Positions 45,101-55,131 of a stretch of DNA of 64,000 nucleotides are shown here, piece by piece; position 1 is the stretch's first letter, and every line of letters begins with the position of its first letter. The notes beneath the pieces were generated by a model, which worked only from the letters and a program-made list of their open reading frames with translations, did no database searches and was not told where the DNA came from. The stretch is taken from assembly GCA_965209015.1 (NCBI GenBank), contig OZ242367.1, forward strand, positions 310,001 to 374,000, given 5' to 3'. Source of the stretch: Bin80 sp965209015 (GTDB lineage: Bacteria > Bacteroidota > Rhodothermia > Rhodothermales > Bin80). The position numbers and the translations under genes are program-made.

Positions 45101-48100
45101 CCTCCCCGAGGCCCGATTCATGGATGCCGTGACCATCGTCTCGCCTCCATTCTCCTTGATCGTAGAGGGATCTAGCAGCAGCATGACGGTGGGAGGTGCC
45201 TCGTCATCGGTGATCGTAAGTGCTATCGCTACAGGGCCCGTTACGCCGCGCGGATTCGTCGCCGTACCCTGCACTTGCACGGTCTTGTCCAGAGTGCTCA
45301 CTTCATTGTCTACCGCCGTAATGGTCACGAGCCCCGTGCTTTCGGTCTCGCCCGCCGCAATGGTGAGCGTTGGGTTGCCACTCAGTTGATAATCCGATTC
45401 CGTGGCGGGTGCATCCGGAAGGACCGACACCACGATCGTGGTCACTGCACTGGAGGGAGGCTCCATGGTTGCGGTCACCGTCGTTTGCCCATCGTTTTCG
45501 CCGATGGAGGCAGGAGTAAGGATCAGCGAGACCGTTGGACTCACCTCGTCGTCATCGGATATGGTCAGAACCACATCGGCGGGCACGCTCACCCCCTGTC
45601 TGTTTGTGGCCACGCCTTGCACCTGCACCGTCTTGTCCGGCGCATCCACCGGGTTGTCTACGGCGGTGATGGTCACGAGCCCCGTGCTCTCGGTTGCCCC
45701 CGCCGTAATGGTCAGGATCGTATTCTGACTCAGCATTAAGTCGGATGTCATGGCCGGCGGATTGGCAAGCGCCGAGACGACGACCGTCGTCATGGCACTG
45801 GAGGGATGGCTGAGCATTGCCGTGACCGTGGTCCTGCCTCCATTCTCTTTGATTATAGGAGGATCCAGCATAAGTGTCACCGTTGGGGTCGGTTCATCAT
45901 CGGTGATCGTCAGTTGCACTGCCGGCGGGCTCGTTATCCCCAATGAACGGGTGATTTCCCCTTGCACCTGCACCGTCCTGTCTGGTGCATCGGTCGCATT
46001 ATCTACGGCTGTGATCGTCACCACTCCTGAACTGCCTGTCTCTCCTGCTTCAATCGTCAGCGTGCGACCACGCAGCATATAATCTGACTCCGTGCTTGGT
46101 GCATTGGGGAGGACGGTTATCTCAATGGTAGTTGTCTCACTGGACGGACGGCTGAGGGTCGCCGTGACGGTGGTTTGACCTCCATTTTCGCCGATGGATG
46201 TTGGCGAAAGGAGTAGCGCCACCGTTGGCGTCAAATCGTCATCCAGGATCGTGAGCTCTACATCTTCGGGCCCCGTCAGCCCCTGCGTATTTGTTGCGAT
46301 GCCCTGCACTTGCACCGTCTTGTTTGGCGCATTCACCGCATTATCCACCGCCGTGATCGTCACCAACCCCGTACTTCCTGTCTCCCCTGCCGCAATCGTG
46401 AGTAGGTCCCCCTCCTGCATATAATCTAACTCGGTCGCTGGCGCGTCAGGTAGGGTGGTGATCGTAACCGTGGTCACTTCGCTTGAAGGTCGATCCAGCG
46501 TTGCGGTCACCGTCACAAATCCGTTATTTTCGGTAATGGAAGCTGGCGAGAGGGAAAGCGTCATCGCTGGGGCTTGGTCGTCATCCGTGATCGTGAGTTC
46601 CACCGCCTCCGGCCCGGTCACGCCTTGAAGATTCGTCGCGGTGCCCTGCACTTGTACCGTCTTGTCTGGGCCATCCGCTGCATTGTCCACCGCCGTGATG
46701 GTGACCAGCCCCGTGCTGGCCGTCTCACCTGCTGCAATGGTCAGTCGCAGGTTCCCGCTCAGTGCAAAGTCCGTCGCCGCTACCGACGCGTCAGGAAGAG
46801 CCGAGATCAGGATCGTCGTCACCGCACTGGAGGGACGATCCAGCGCTCCGGTTACGATTGCAATCCCTGCATTTTCCATGATGGACGCAGGTGCAAGCGT
46901 CAGCGTCACTGCCGGTGCCTCCTCGTCATCGGTGATCGTGAGCTCCACGTTCGCTGGACTGGTGATCCCCTGCGTATTCGTCGCGGTGCCCTGCACCTGG
47001 ACCGTCTTGTCCGGTGCATCCACCGGATTATCCACCGCTGTGATCATCACCAGCCCCGTACTCTCGGTTGCCCCCGCGGCAATGGTCAGTCTCAGGTTCC
47101 CGCTCAGTGCAAAATCCGTTGCCGATGTTGGTGCATCGGGGAGGGCCGAGATCAGGATCGTCGTCACCGCACTGGAGGGGTGGTTCAGCATTGCTGTAAC
47201 TCTTGCGCTCTCTCCTCCCTCACTGATTGATGCTGAAGACAAGGCCAACGTGACCGTCGGTACGTTTTCGTCATCGGTGATCGTGAGTTCTACGCTTGCT
47301 GGATTCGTGATCCCCACCGTGTTCACCGCCACGCCTCGGACTTGGACCGTCTTATCGGGAGCATCTATCTCGTTGTCCACCGCCGTGATCGTGACCTGTC
47401 CCGTACTCTCGGTTGCCCCCGCTTCAATCGTCAGTGTACTGCTACTGAGCGTATAATCGGCCGCAGTTGCCGGCGTATTGGGGAGGACGGTTACCGTGAC
47501 GGTCGTCGCCTCACTGGACACTCGGTTCAGGGTTGCCGTGACCGTTGTCGCACCTGCATTCTCGCTAATTGAAGCAGACGAGAGAACCAGCGTGACGGCC
47601 GGAGGCGCCGTCCCGTCCGTGATCGTCAGTGCTACATCTGCAGGCCCCGTCACCCCTTGGGTATTTGTTGCCGTGCCTTGCACCTGGACCGTTTTGTCCG
47701 GCGCATCCACATCATTCGTGACCGAGGTAATCGTCACCAGCCCCGTACTCACGGTCGCGCCCGCCGCAATCGTCAGCGTGGCATTCGTACTCAGGAGATA
47801 ATCCGACGCGGTTGCGGGTGCATCGGGGAGCACCGTCACCACGATCGTAGTCGGTTCGCTGGAGGGACGGTTCAGGGTTGCGGTTACGGTCGTCGTCTCT
47901 CCATCTTCCCCAATCAAGGAAGGCGAGAGCAGGAGTGTTGCCCGGGGCGCCTCCTCATCATCAAGGATCGTGAGCTCTACCTCGCTCTGCCCCATAGTCC
48001 CCTGCTCATTTGTCAGTTCCACCTCAATTGAACCCGTGATCCCCTGCGGATTCGTCGCCGTGCCTTGCACTTGGATGGTCTTATCGGATTCATCCACCAC

Positions 48101-51100
48101 ATTGTCCCCCGACGTAATGGTCACCGTCCCGGTGCTCGCGGTCTCCCCCACCGAAATCGTCAGCATCGTGCCACTCAGCATATAATCGTCTACGGTGGCT
48201 GGCGCATCGGGAAGTGCAGTGACTTCAACCGTAGTGATCTCGCTGGAGGGATGGCTGAGCATTGCCGTTACCGTCGTACTCTCTCCGCCTTCACGGATCG
48301 ATGTTGAGGATAAGACCAGCATGACCGTGGGGGCTGCATCGTCATCCGTGATCGTAAGCTCCACCGCCGCCGGATCCGTGATCCCCTGTACATTCGTTGC
48401 AGTACCCTGCACTTGAACCGTCTTATCGGGGGCATCTACCTCGTTATCCACCGCCGTGATCGTCACCAGCCCCGAGCTCTCCGTCTCCCCCGCTGCAATG
48501 GTCAGCGTCTGATTTGTGCCCAGTCCGTAGTCCGCCTCCGTAGCCGGCCCATTGGGGCGAACCGAAATCACGATCGTGGTCACCGCACTGGACGGGTGAT
48601 CAAGTGCCGCCGTCACGGTGGTACTCCCAGCCGGTTCACTGATGGTGTTGGAGGAAAGGCGGAGCATGACCGTGGGCGCGTTCTCGTCATCCGTAATGGT
48701 GAGGTCCACATCCGCCGGTTGTGTAATCCCCGTCAAGTTCGTTGCGACGCCCTGCACCGTGATTCTCTTATCCGGCGCATCCACCTCATTGTCCACCGCC
48801 GTAATCGTCACGGCGCCTGTACTCTCCGTCTCCCCCGCTGCGATCATGAGCGTATTGCCATTCAGCGTATAGTCCGAATCCAGGGCCGGAGACACCGCTG
48901 CAGCGGAGACCGTGATTGTGGTCACGGCGCTGGACGCAGGGCTGAGGGAGGCGGTGACGGTCGTTTCACCTGCATTCTCGCCGATAGAGTTAGAGGAGAG
49001 ACTGAGGGTGACGGTCGGTGCTTCCTCGTCCTCCATGATCGTGAGCTCTACCTCCACAGGATCCGTCACGCCTTGAGTATTGGAAGCTACACCTTGCACG
49101 CGCACCATCTTGTCTGGGGCATTCACCGGGTTGTCCACCGAGGTGATTGTTACGGCGCCCGTACTTTTGGTTTCTCCTGCTGCAATCGTCAGCAGAGTCC
49201 CACTCAGCGTATAATCTGACTCCAGTGCCGGGGAGACCGCGGCGGCGGAGACCGTGATCGTGGTCACGGCACTGGACGCATGGCTGAGCGTGGCAGTCAC
49301 GGTAGAAATCTTTGTATTTTCGGCGATGGATTCCGGAGACAGGAGCAGCGTCACCGCGGGCGCATCTTCGTCATCGGTGATCGTGAGCTCTACATCCGTC
49401 GGATCCATGATTCCCTGTGCATTCGTGGCCACGCCTTGCACCTGTACCCTCTTGTCTGGCGTATCTACCAGATCATCCACGGAAGTGATCGTGACCGTTC
49501 CGGTACTGAGGGTGGCACCTGCTGCAATGGTCAAGACGGAAGGATTGCTGAGCGTAAACTCCGAATCCAGTGCCGGGGAGACCGCGACGGCTGAGATCAT
49601 GATCATGGTGATCTCGCTGGAGGCATGACTGAGCGTTGCGGTGACGGCGGACACTTGTGCATCTTCGCCGATGGATGCCGGAGACAGGAGCAGCGTCGCC
49701 GTCGGTGCTTCGTCATCATCCGTGATGGTGAGCTCCACATCCGCCGGTTGTGTGATCCCCGTCAAGTTCGTTGCAACGCCCTGCACAATGATGCTCTTAT
49801 CGGGCGCATCCACCGGGTTGTCTACCGAAGTGATCGTTACCGTCCCCGTGCTGTTTGTCTGTCCCACAGGAATCGTCAGCGAGTTGCCACTGAGCATATA
49901 ATCTGAATCCAGCGCTGGATCTACTGCTGCACCCGAGATCGTGACTGCGGTCACCGTGCTGGAGGCATGGCTGAGCGTCGCGGTGACGGTCGTGCTGCCT
50001 GCATTTTCGCTGATGGATGCCTCAGATAAGACCAATGTAACCACGGGGGCTTCATCGTCATCAGTGATCGTGAGTTCTACCGCGGTCGGCTGCGTCACGC
50101 CCTGCGTGTTCGTGGCCATGCCCTGCACTTGCAAGGTCTTGTCGGGTGCATTCACCGGGTTATCCTCTGCCGTGATGGTTACGGCTGCGGTGCTGCTCGT
50201 CTCTCCCGCTCCAATCGTGAGCATGCTCCCACTTAGCATATAGTCTGACGCGGTGGCTGGTGAGGTTGGGTCTACTGAAATCGTGATCGTGGTCTCCTCG
50301 CTGGACGCCCGGTCAAGCATTGCGGTGACGGTGGTCATTCCTGCGTTTTCGACAATGGAATTAGACGATAGATGGAGCGTGACCACGGGGGCTTCATCGT
50401 CATCGGTGATCGTCAGTTCTACATCCTCGGGATCTGTGATTCCCTGCGTATTCTCTGCCATGCCCTGCACCTGGACCGTCTTGTTCGGCGCATCCACAGC
50501 ATTATCCACCGCCGTGATGGTCACGGCTGCGGTGCTGCTCGTCTCTCCCGCTGCAATCGTGAGCATGCTCCCACTTAGCATATAGTCTGACACGGTGGCT
50601 GGTGAGGTTGGGTCCACTGAGATCGTGATCGTCGTCTCCTCGCTGGACACCCGGTCAAGCGTTACGGTCACGGTGGTCATTCCTGCGTTTTCGGCGATGG
50701 AGGAAGACGAGAGATTCAGGGTTACCGTCGGTGCTTCATCGTCATCGGTGATCGTGAGCTCTACCTCCATCGGACCCGTCACGCCCCGCATATTCTCTGC
50801 CATGCCCTGCACTTGCACGGTCTTGTCGGGCGCATCCACAGCATTATCCACCGCCGTGATCGTCACGGTGCCTGTACTGGCGGTCTCCCCCGCCGCAATC
50901 GTCAGTAGATTACCATTCAGCGTATAGTCCGATGCGGGCGAATCAGGACGGATCGACACCTCGATCGTGGTCTGCTCGCTGGACACCCGGTCAAGCGTTG
51001 CGGTCACGGTGGTCATTCCAGCGTTTTCGACAATGGAGTTGGACGATAGATTGAGCGTGACCGCCGGAGATGCCGTCCCATCCGTAATCGTAAGCTCTAC

Positions 51101-54073
51101 ATCTTCAGGCCCCGTCACCCCCTGCAGATTCTCTGCCATGCCTTGCACCTGCACCGTCTTATCGGGTGCATCCACATTATTGGTGACCGAGGTGATCGTT
51201 ACGAGCCCCGTACTCTCCATCGCCCCCGCTGCAATGGTCAGCGTAGTGCCACTTAGCGTATAGTCCGACGCAGTGGCTGGTGAATTGGGAAGGACCGAAA
51301 TGGTGATCGTGGTCACCTCGCTGGACGCATGGCTGAGCATAGCCGTGACCGTCGTGCTCTCGCCGTCCTCTCCAATCGACGAGGAAGAGAGTCTGAGCGT
51401 CACTGCCGGGGATTCCTCGTCATCCGTGATCGTCAGTTCTACATCTTCAGGGTCTGTGATCCCCTGTGCATTCGTGGCCGTGCCTTGCACCTGTACCGTC
51501 TTGTCTGCCGCATCTACACGATTGTTCACGGCCGTGAGGGTTATGGTCTCGGTGCTCTCCGTCGCTCCAGATGCAATCGTCAGCGTGCTGCTACTCAGTG
51601 TATAATCCGCGGCGGTGGCCGGCACATCAGGACGGACCGACACCGTGACCGCGGTCTCCTCACTGGACGGATGGCTGAGCATAGCCGTGACCGCTGTACT
51701 CTCGCCGTCTTCGCTGATGGAGTTGGAGACAAGATGGAAGGTCACGGTCGGCGCCGCTTCGTCATCCGTGATCGTGAGTTCGACTGCACTCTGGCCCGTC
51801 ACCCCTTGAGTGTTTTCTGTGGTACCCTGCACCTGGATCGATTTGTCTGGTGCATCCACCAGATTGTCCACCGAAGTGATCGTCACTTCCCCCGTGCTCT
51901 CGGTTTCCCCCGCTACAATCGTGAGCGTGCTCCCACTCAGCGTATAGTCCGACACGGTGGCCGGTGACCTTGGTTCTAAAGAGATCATAATTGTGGTCTC
52001 CTCAGTGGAGACATGATTGAGCGTCGCAGTTACGGTGATGGACGCATCATTTTCAGAAATGGTGGTGGACGAGAGATTCAGCGTCACCGAGCGCTCCAGA
52101 TCGTCATCGGTGATGGTCAACTCTACATCCGTCGGACCGCTAATCCCTTGATTATTTGAGGCTGTCCCCTGCACGGTTACCATCTTGTCGGGGGTAAGCA
52201 CATCATTATCCTCTGCCGTGATGGTCACCGTCTCGGTGCTTTCGGTTGTGCCTGCCGCAATCGTGAGCGTGCTCCCACTTAGCGTATAGTCCGACGCCGT
52301 GGCCGGCGAGGTTGGGTCCACCGAGATCGAGATCGTAGTCTCTTCGCTAGAGGGATGGTTGAGGGTTGCTGTCACCGTGGAACTGCCTACATTTTCGGGA
52401 ATGGAGGTGGAGGAAAGAATGAGGGTTACCGTTGGCGCAGCCTCATCATCGGTGATCGTAAGATGGGTTTCGGTGACCGTCACACTCTCCACCGCGCTGG
52501 TTCCCGTGACTATCACGGTCTCATCCGGCTCGTCCACAGTGTCCGAAGTAGGCATCAGCGTGAACGTCCCGGTAGCAGATGGAATGTTCGTTGGAATGCT
52601 GATTATAAAATCGGAGACCGCGGCAAAGTCGGTTTCGGAGGTCGCGGTACCCGATCCCACAGAGACCGTCACCGGCGTGGCGGTTGCCTGAACGACATTT
52701 AATGTAGCGGTCACGGTGACCTCGGTGGCCTCATCTTCCTCGCCAATGGTTTGGGGATTGGTGCTTAACGTAATGGAGGGATCAGGGCAGGCAACGCGAA
52801 GACTGGAAGGATTGATAGTGATATTCTTCTGATTAAGTATTTTGGCAGGGACACAGGTGAGGGGATTCTCATGCAAGGCGACAACTAGACTTACCTCAAC
52901 ATCATCAAACAGATCTGGATGTAGACTCGTGAGAGAGTTCTGCCTTAGGTCAAGATCTTGTAAGTTGGTGAGTCCATCAAACAGGTCTGGATCTAGATCC
53001 TCAAGAGAATTGTTGTAAAGGAAAAGACGATTTAAGCCAGTGAGTCCATCAAACAGATCTGGATCTAGATCCTCGAGAAAGTTGTTATAAAGCCTAAGAT
53101 CTTGTAAGTTGGTGAGTCCATCAAACAGATCTTGATGTAGATCCGTGAGAGAATTGTCATTAAGGTAGAGGCCTCCTAAGTTGGTGGGTCCATCAAATAG
53201 ATCTTGATGTAGATTCGTAAGATCATTGTTCTGAAGGTTGATGACCCCTAAGTTGGTGAGTCCATCAAACAGATCTTGATGTAGACTCGTAAGAGCATTG
53301 TGAGCAAGGTTGATGGACCCTAAGCTGGTGAGTCCATCAAACAGATCTTGATGTAGACCCGTGAAAGCATTGCTACCAAGGTCGATGGCCCCTAAGTTGG
53401 TGAGTCCATCAAACAGATCTTGGGGTAGATCCGTGAGATCATTGCTCTGAAGGTAAAGAAAAGTTAAGTTGCTGAGTCCATTGAAATTACTAGGCTTCAG
53501 TTCAGTAATATCAATATCCATCCCCGCAAGATTTAAAAAAGTAATCATTTCTAAATCATTACTCGCGACCTCATCACAAAACTCAGTCCTTGTTATCCGA
53601 TCCAAAATCGCGTCTCTTACGACCTCAGTTCGGGAACAGATTCCGCCCCTCAAATTGAGCACTCTTAGATCCATAAAATCCAACACATTATTCCCCGCTG
53701 CATCCCGAAGCTTGGCACCTGACTCCGTTGGAGCCGTATAGCTTACTTTTACAGTTCCCATATCAGATGCGATCACAGGACTGCTTAATGTGAGGGTCAC
53801 CGTTTCTCCACTGACGGTCGGGGTGCCGATGAGCGCTTGGTCTTCTTCGGATCCTCCGCTGGGCGTTTTCTTGACCGTGAAGGCAGAGTTGGTCAGATCG
53901 CTGACAGAAGCAAGGCCCTCATTAAAGTTCACCACCAAGGTGGTCTCATCTACCGTTGCAGAGAAAACAGTAGGAGGTGTAGTATCTTGTGCCCACAGTG
54001 AACTTGGAAACACTGAAACCAGAAGTAGGGGTAGAGCGATACGACAAAATACCCCCCCCCCCCCCCCCCCCAT
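42119..54073 (-). CDS. Giant surface protein 2: SwmB-like, LRR, 25 Calx-beta repeats, C-terminal outer-membrane barrel
   Basis: 3984 aa, with the same domain order as giant protein 1. The Met is followed by six Gly, then a signal peptide ending SSLWA. Then come an SwmB-type domain, an LRR domain with eight DLFD units capped by GGICSR and LTCVPAK, and 25 Calx-beta domains (about residues 430-3300). A cadherin-like domain and a C-terminal barrel follow, with the linker TAWMGRLGRTVADQVL and the end RLQLKRQF. The size difference from protein 1 (323 aa) equals three Calx-beta units. The barrel and the last Calx-beta units are nearly identical between the two proteins, while the LRR and first Calx-beta units differ, so the ligand-facing end has diversified. 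The start codon is followed by 19 G. Confidence 0.9.
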   Translation of the reverse strand: MGGGGGGVFCRIALPLLLVSVFPSSLWAQDTTPPTVFSATVDETTLVVNFNEGLASVSDLTNSAFTVKKTPSGGSEEDQALIGTPTVSGETVTLTLSSPVIASDMGTVKVSYTAPTESGAKLRDAAGNNVLDFMDLRVLNLRGGICSRTEVVRDAILDRITRTEFCDEVASNDLEMITFLNLAGMDIDITELKPSNFNGLSNLTFLYLQSNDLTDLPQDLFDGLTNLGAIDLGSNAFTGLHQDLFDGLTSLGSINLAHNALTSLHQDLFDGLTNLGVINLQNNDLTNLHQDLFDGPTNLGGLYLNDNSLTDLHQDLFDGLTNLQDLRLYNNFLEDLDPDLFDGLTGLNRLFLYNNSLEDLDPDLFDGLTNLQDLDLRQNSLTSLHPDLFDDVEVSLVVALHENPLTCVPAKILNQKNITINPSSLRVACPDPSITLSTNPQTIGEEDEATEVTVTATLNVVQATATPVTVSVGSGTATSETDFAAVSDFIISIPTNIPSATGTFTLMPTSDTVDEPDETVIVTGTSAVESVTVTETHLTITDDEAAPTVTLILSSTSIPENVGSSTVTATLNHPSSEETTISISVDPTSPATASDYTLSGSTLTIAAGTTESTETVTITAEDNDVLTPDKMVTVQGTASNNQGISGPTDVELTITDDDLERSVTLNLSSTTISENDASITVTATLNHVSTEETTIMISLEPRSPATVSDYTLSGSTLTIVAGETESTGEVTITSVDNLVDAPDKSIQVQGTTENTQGVTGQSAVELTITDDEAAPTVTFHLVSNSISEDGESTAVTAMLSHPSSEETAVTVSVRPDVPATAADYTLSSSTLTIASGATESTETITLTAVNNRVDAADKTVQVQGTATNAQGITDPEDVELTITDDEESPAVTLRLSSSSIGEDGESTTVTAMLSHASSEVTTITISVLPNSPATASDYTLSGTTLTIAAGAMESTGLVTITSVTNNVDAPDKTVQVQGMAENLQGVTGPEDVELTITDGTASPAVTLNLSSNSIVENAGMTTVTATLDRVSSEQTTIEVSIRPDSPASDYTLNGNLLTIAAGETASTGTVTITAVDNAVDAPDKTVQVQGMAENMRGVTGPMEVELTITDDDEAPTVTLNLSSSSIAENAGMTTVTVTLDRVSSEETTITISVDPTSPATVSDYMLSGSMLTIAAGETSSTAAVTITAVDNAVDAPNKTVQVQGMAENTQGITDPEDVELTITDDDEAPVVTLHLSSNSIVENAGMTTVTAMLDRASSEETTITISVDPTSPATASDYMLSGSMLTIGAGETSSTAAVTITAEDNPVNAPDKTLQVQGMATNTQGVTQPTAVELTITDDDEAPVVTLVLSEASISENAGSTTVTATLSHASSTVTAVTISGAAVDPALDSDYMLSGNSLTIPVGQTNSTGTVTITSVDNPVDAPDKSIIVQGVATNLTGITQPADVELTITDDDEAPTATLLLSPASIGEDAQVSAVTATLSHASSEITMIMISAVAVSPALDSEFTLSNPSVLTIAAGATLSTGTVTITSVDDLVDTPDKRVQVQGVATNAQGIMDPTDVELTITDDEDAPAVTLLLSPESIAENTKISTVTATLSHASSAVTTITVSAAAVSPALESDYTLSGTLLTIAAGETKSTGAVTITSVDNPVNAPDKMVRVQGVASNTQGVTDPVEVELTIMEDEEAPTVTLSLSSNSIGENAGETTVTASLSPASSAVTTITVSAAAVSPALDSDYTLNGNTLMIAAGETESTGAVTITAVDNEVDAPDKRITVQGVATNLTGITQPADVDLTITDDENAPTVMLRLSSNTISEPAGSTTVTAALDHPSSAVTTIVISVRPNGPATEADYGLGTNQTLTIAAGETESSGLVTITAVDNEVDAPDKTVQVQGTATNVQGITDPAAVELTITDDDAAPTVMLVLSSTSIREGGESTTVTAMLSHPSSEITTVEVTALPDAPATVDDYMLSGTMLTISVGETASTGTVTITSGDNVVDESDKTIQVQGTATNPQGITGSIEVELTNEQGTMGQSEVELTILDDEEAPRATLLLSPSLIGEDGETTTVTATLNRPSSEPTTIVVTVLPDAPATASDYLLSTNATLTIAAGATVSTGLVTITSVTNDVDAPDKTVQVQGTATNTQGVTGPADVALTITDGTAPPAVTLVLSSASISENAGATTVTATLNRVSSEATTVTVTVLPNTPATAADYTLSSSTLTIEAGATESTGQVTITAVDNEIDAPDKTVQVRGVAVNTVGITNPASVELTITDDENVPTVTLALSSASISEGGESARVTAMLNHPSSAVTTILISALPDAPTSATDFALSGNLRLTIAAGATESTGLVMITAVDNPVDAPDKTVQVQGTATNTQGITSPANVELTITDDEEAPAVTLTLAPASIMENAGIAIVTGALDRPSSAVTTILISALPDASVAATDFALSGNLRLTIAAGETASTGLVTITAVDNAADGPDKTVQVQGTATNLQGVTGPEAVELTITDDDQAPAMTLSLSPASITENNGFVTVTATLDRPSSEVTTVTITTLPDAPATELDYMQEGDLLTIAAGETGSTGLVTITAVDNAVNAPNKTVQVQGIATNTQGLTGPEDVELTILDDDLTPTVALLLSPTSIGENGGQTTVTATLSRPSSETTTIEITVLPNAPSTESDYMLRGRTLTIEAGETGSSGVVTITAVDNATDAPDRTVQVQGEITRSLGITSPPAVQLTITDDEPTPTVTLMLDPPIIKENGGRTTVTAMLSHPSSAMTTVVVSALANPPAMTSDLMLSQNTILTITAGATESTGLVTITAVDNPVDAPDKTVQVQGVATNRQGVSVPADVVLTISDDDEVSPTVSLILTPASIGENDGQTTVTATMEPPSSAVTTIVVSVLPDAPATESDYQLSGNPTLTIAAGETESTGLVTITAVDNEVSTLDKTVQVQGTATNPRGVTGPVAIALTITDDEAPPTVMLLLDPSTIKENGGETMVTASMNRASGRVTTIEVTVLPNAAATASDYQISENSTLSIAAGETESTGLVTITAVNNEVDAPDKTVQVQGIVTSAQGLTDPAEVELTITDDEAAPAVTLRLDPAAIAENGESTTVTATLDRASDEETSIAVSVLPDAPATASDYVLSDPLTLTIAAGELSSTGLVTITAVDNEVDAPDKTVQVQGVATNSLGTTNPSSVELTITDDDEAPAVMLVLSPASISENAGTTTVTATLNRPSSAMTTIAVTVFPNESATESDYLLSDNPTLTITPGDTESTELVTITAVDNEVDAPDKIVQVQGTATNAQGVTDPAEVTLTITDDDESFPVAQDVTVTTEEDTPYPFGASDFGYSDPEGDPLAAIRIERHPDAGTLTLGGIGFAAGTQISVAQISAGELIFTPVADAYGPAYTSFDFKVSDGTSESPLAARMTIDVTPVNDVATGRPQIVGSMQVGQVLRVSVEEIQDLDGLRRAQAGEPGYGYRYQWLRMKEGSPSEPIGEGDTYIPVETDAGASLIVRATFVDDAGFEEILESPPRQVRSTSRIRTAWMGRLGRTVADQVLRATQCKGRVQRSRRNEVYLAGQPLTLASLPKYVHLQERKPDQLSTLLGNTDPVYRLGHALTRERLLHGSSFRHGMRDGSGVALWGHGAVSRVQGADGALNLEGRVSSGMVGVDWTGNKGRLGVLVAHTRSEGEYTLADDEGVHSTYLTGVYPNGCYVLSSGITAWGVVGYGRGSMTVEQISAPIDLRMVGGGIYGRIRTVTNRGLELGIRSDALLVQMGASETEELLEDQAQVSRLRLGLQGTLRGVRLGKRSTIEPAAELALRHDGGDAETGFGVDMQVGFRLSEPASGLSMEVHARAVLTHQDRGLQDQGLAGTVTWDPRPHSSEGLQVRVEHTIGAEALGGAERLLRAETIQPQYRSHQTGDLRVQAGYGFALFSRAFTLQPEVSFSGGGPQRRYEMGWNIARAHEHPTKVQLFVGTTGHARRKDPLQIQQLIRLQLKRQF
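44160..52790 (-). repeat. Calx-beta repeat array of giant gene 2 (25 units)
   Basis: Twenty-five units by the same count as for gene 1. Several adjacent units are almost the same (units 6, 7 and 8, each with SSxSIxENAGMTTVT), suggesting recent local duplication. Unit 14 carries the same kind of insertion (TNEQGTMGQ) as unit 11 of gene 1, so these units are orthologous and the extra three units lie on the N-terminal side of it. Confidence 0.88.
52855..53480 (-). repeat. LRR repeat array of giant gene 2 (72-bp period)
   Basis: Eight DLFD-type units of 24 codons, visible on the plus strand as repeated GTCCATCAAACAGATCTTG variants every 72 bp. Residues on the exposed face (between LxxLxLxxN and LxxL) differ from those of gene 1. 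Confidence 0.9.
54052..54071 (-). repeat. Poly-G tract (20 G) overlapping the start codon of giant gene 2
   Basis: A run of 20 C on the plus strand. On the coding strand the G of the ATG (54071) begins the run, giving ATG plus 19 G. In the assembled sequence the tract length keeps the ATG at 54073 in frame with the signal peptide. An upstream ATG at 54150 lies 77 bp away in another frame and also reads through the tract. A homopolymer this long is also prone to sequencing error, so the exact count is uncertain. Confidence 0.8.
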
Positions 54074-55131
54074 TTTTTCAAAAACTTAGGGCTTGCCAGA
54101 AAAATCCCTGTTTTTGGCTTAGAGAGTTCTGGATGTCTTTCTACGCGCATTTTGTCTCTACTTTTAGATGAAATTGCCCGTTGATTTAGATTGATGCTAC
54201 TAGACCTGAGTCACTTAATTTTAGTACTTTTTGATCTGAATACCAAATTATGTGTTTCGTTTTTTTGTTTCAAGGCATCGGTTGTTCGGGGTTTGTGAGT
54301 TTTTTCTCATGTAGGGTCTACAGCTTTTTAATTGGGTAAGGTCTTAACAATTAGGATGCACGAGTCAATACAGGATGGCATCAGCGATCGTGGGATTTGC
54401 CATGGAAGGGTGCAAGTGTTTGACGGGCAAATGGCTGGGTTTATTACAATGGTGAAACGTTTTTGGATTTGAACACCTAAAACTTGAGGAGATTTTCATG
54501 TTGCATTTGGCTAAGGGCTAAGTCCCTAATCATCAACCACAGGGGTATCCAGTTTTTTGGAGTTGAAGTTAGTTCTTTACAGGAGTTAAGGCAAAGTGGT
54601 GATTGCATAACTTGAAACTTTCCAGATAGGCTTTGTAGATCACTGAACGAGTCAGGTAAAATTTTCTATTCCTGTGGGTCTTGTCAGAATCATATTCAGG
54701 TGACGGTGGATCCCATCACAGTTGGTATCAATCGTTACATTGTATCCGTGCGAGAATTTGTTTTTTGCCCCCTTTTTCGTCGTTGCATCCCTCAATCTAG
54801 AACTCTCCAGCGTCCTCAACTGCTGTTATTCCACAGAGAGTAAAGTGCATAGCATTTTGTGGAAGGACCGTCGTGACCCGCGTCCTCTAGTTGAGAGGGA
54901 CCTTCAACGTTCCCCAACTACTGTGAATGCACTACTTACAAATTTTTGCGAATGAGACGTACGACATGCAATGACCGAATCGAAAGGAACAAATGCGCTC
55001 CAATTCGCTCAACCAGATTCGTTTAGTTCCCCTTCCTTGCGGTTTTTATAATCCACCCAAGGAACATAAAACCCAAATTCTATGTATGCCATCTAAAGAT
55101 TGTAATTTGATTTAGCCTAAATCACAAGGTA
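54074..55131 (+). repeat. Duplicated upstream arm, copy 2 (giant gene 2 promoter side to ATPase)
   Basis: The first 290 bp are the upstream region of giant gene 2 (minus). The rest corresponds to 25740-26560 in copy 1 and leads into the ATPase relic. Small frames such as 54722-54955 are not conserved between copies as protein. No RNA gene or other feature was recognised. Confidence 0.7.

Noticed and set aside
43785..52702. The same antisense open frames opposite giant gene 2
   Set aside because: Same explanation as for giant gene 1.
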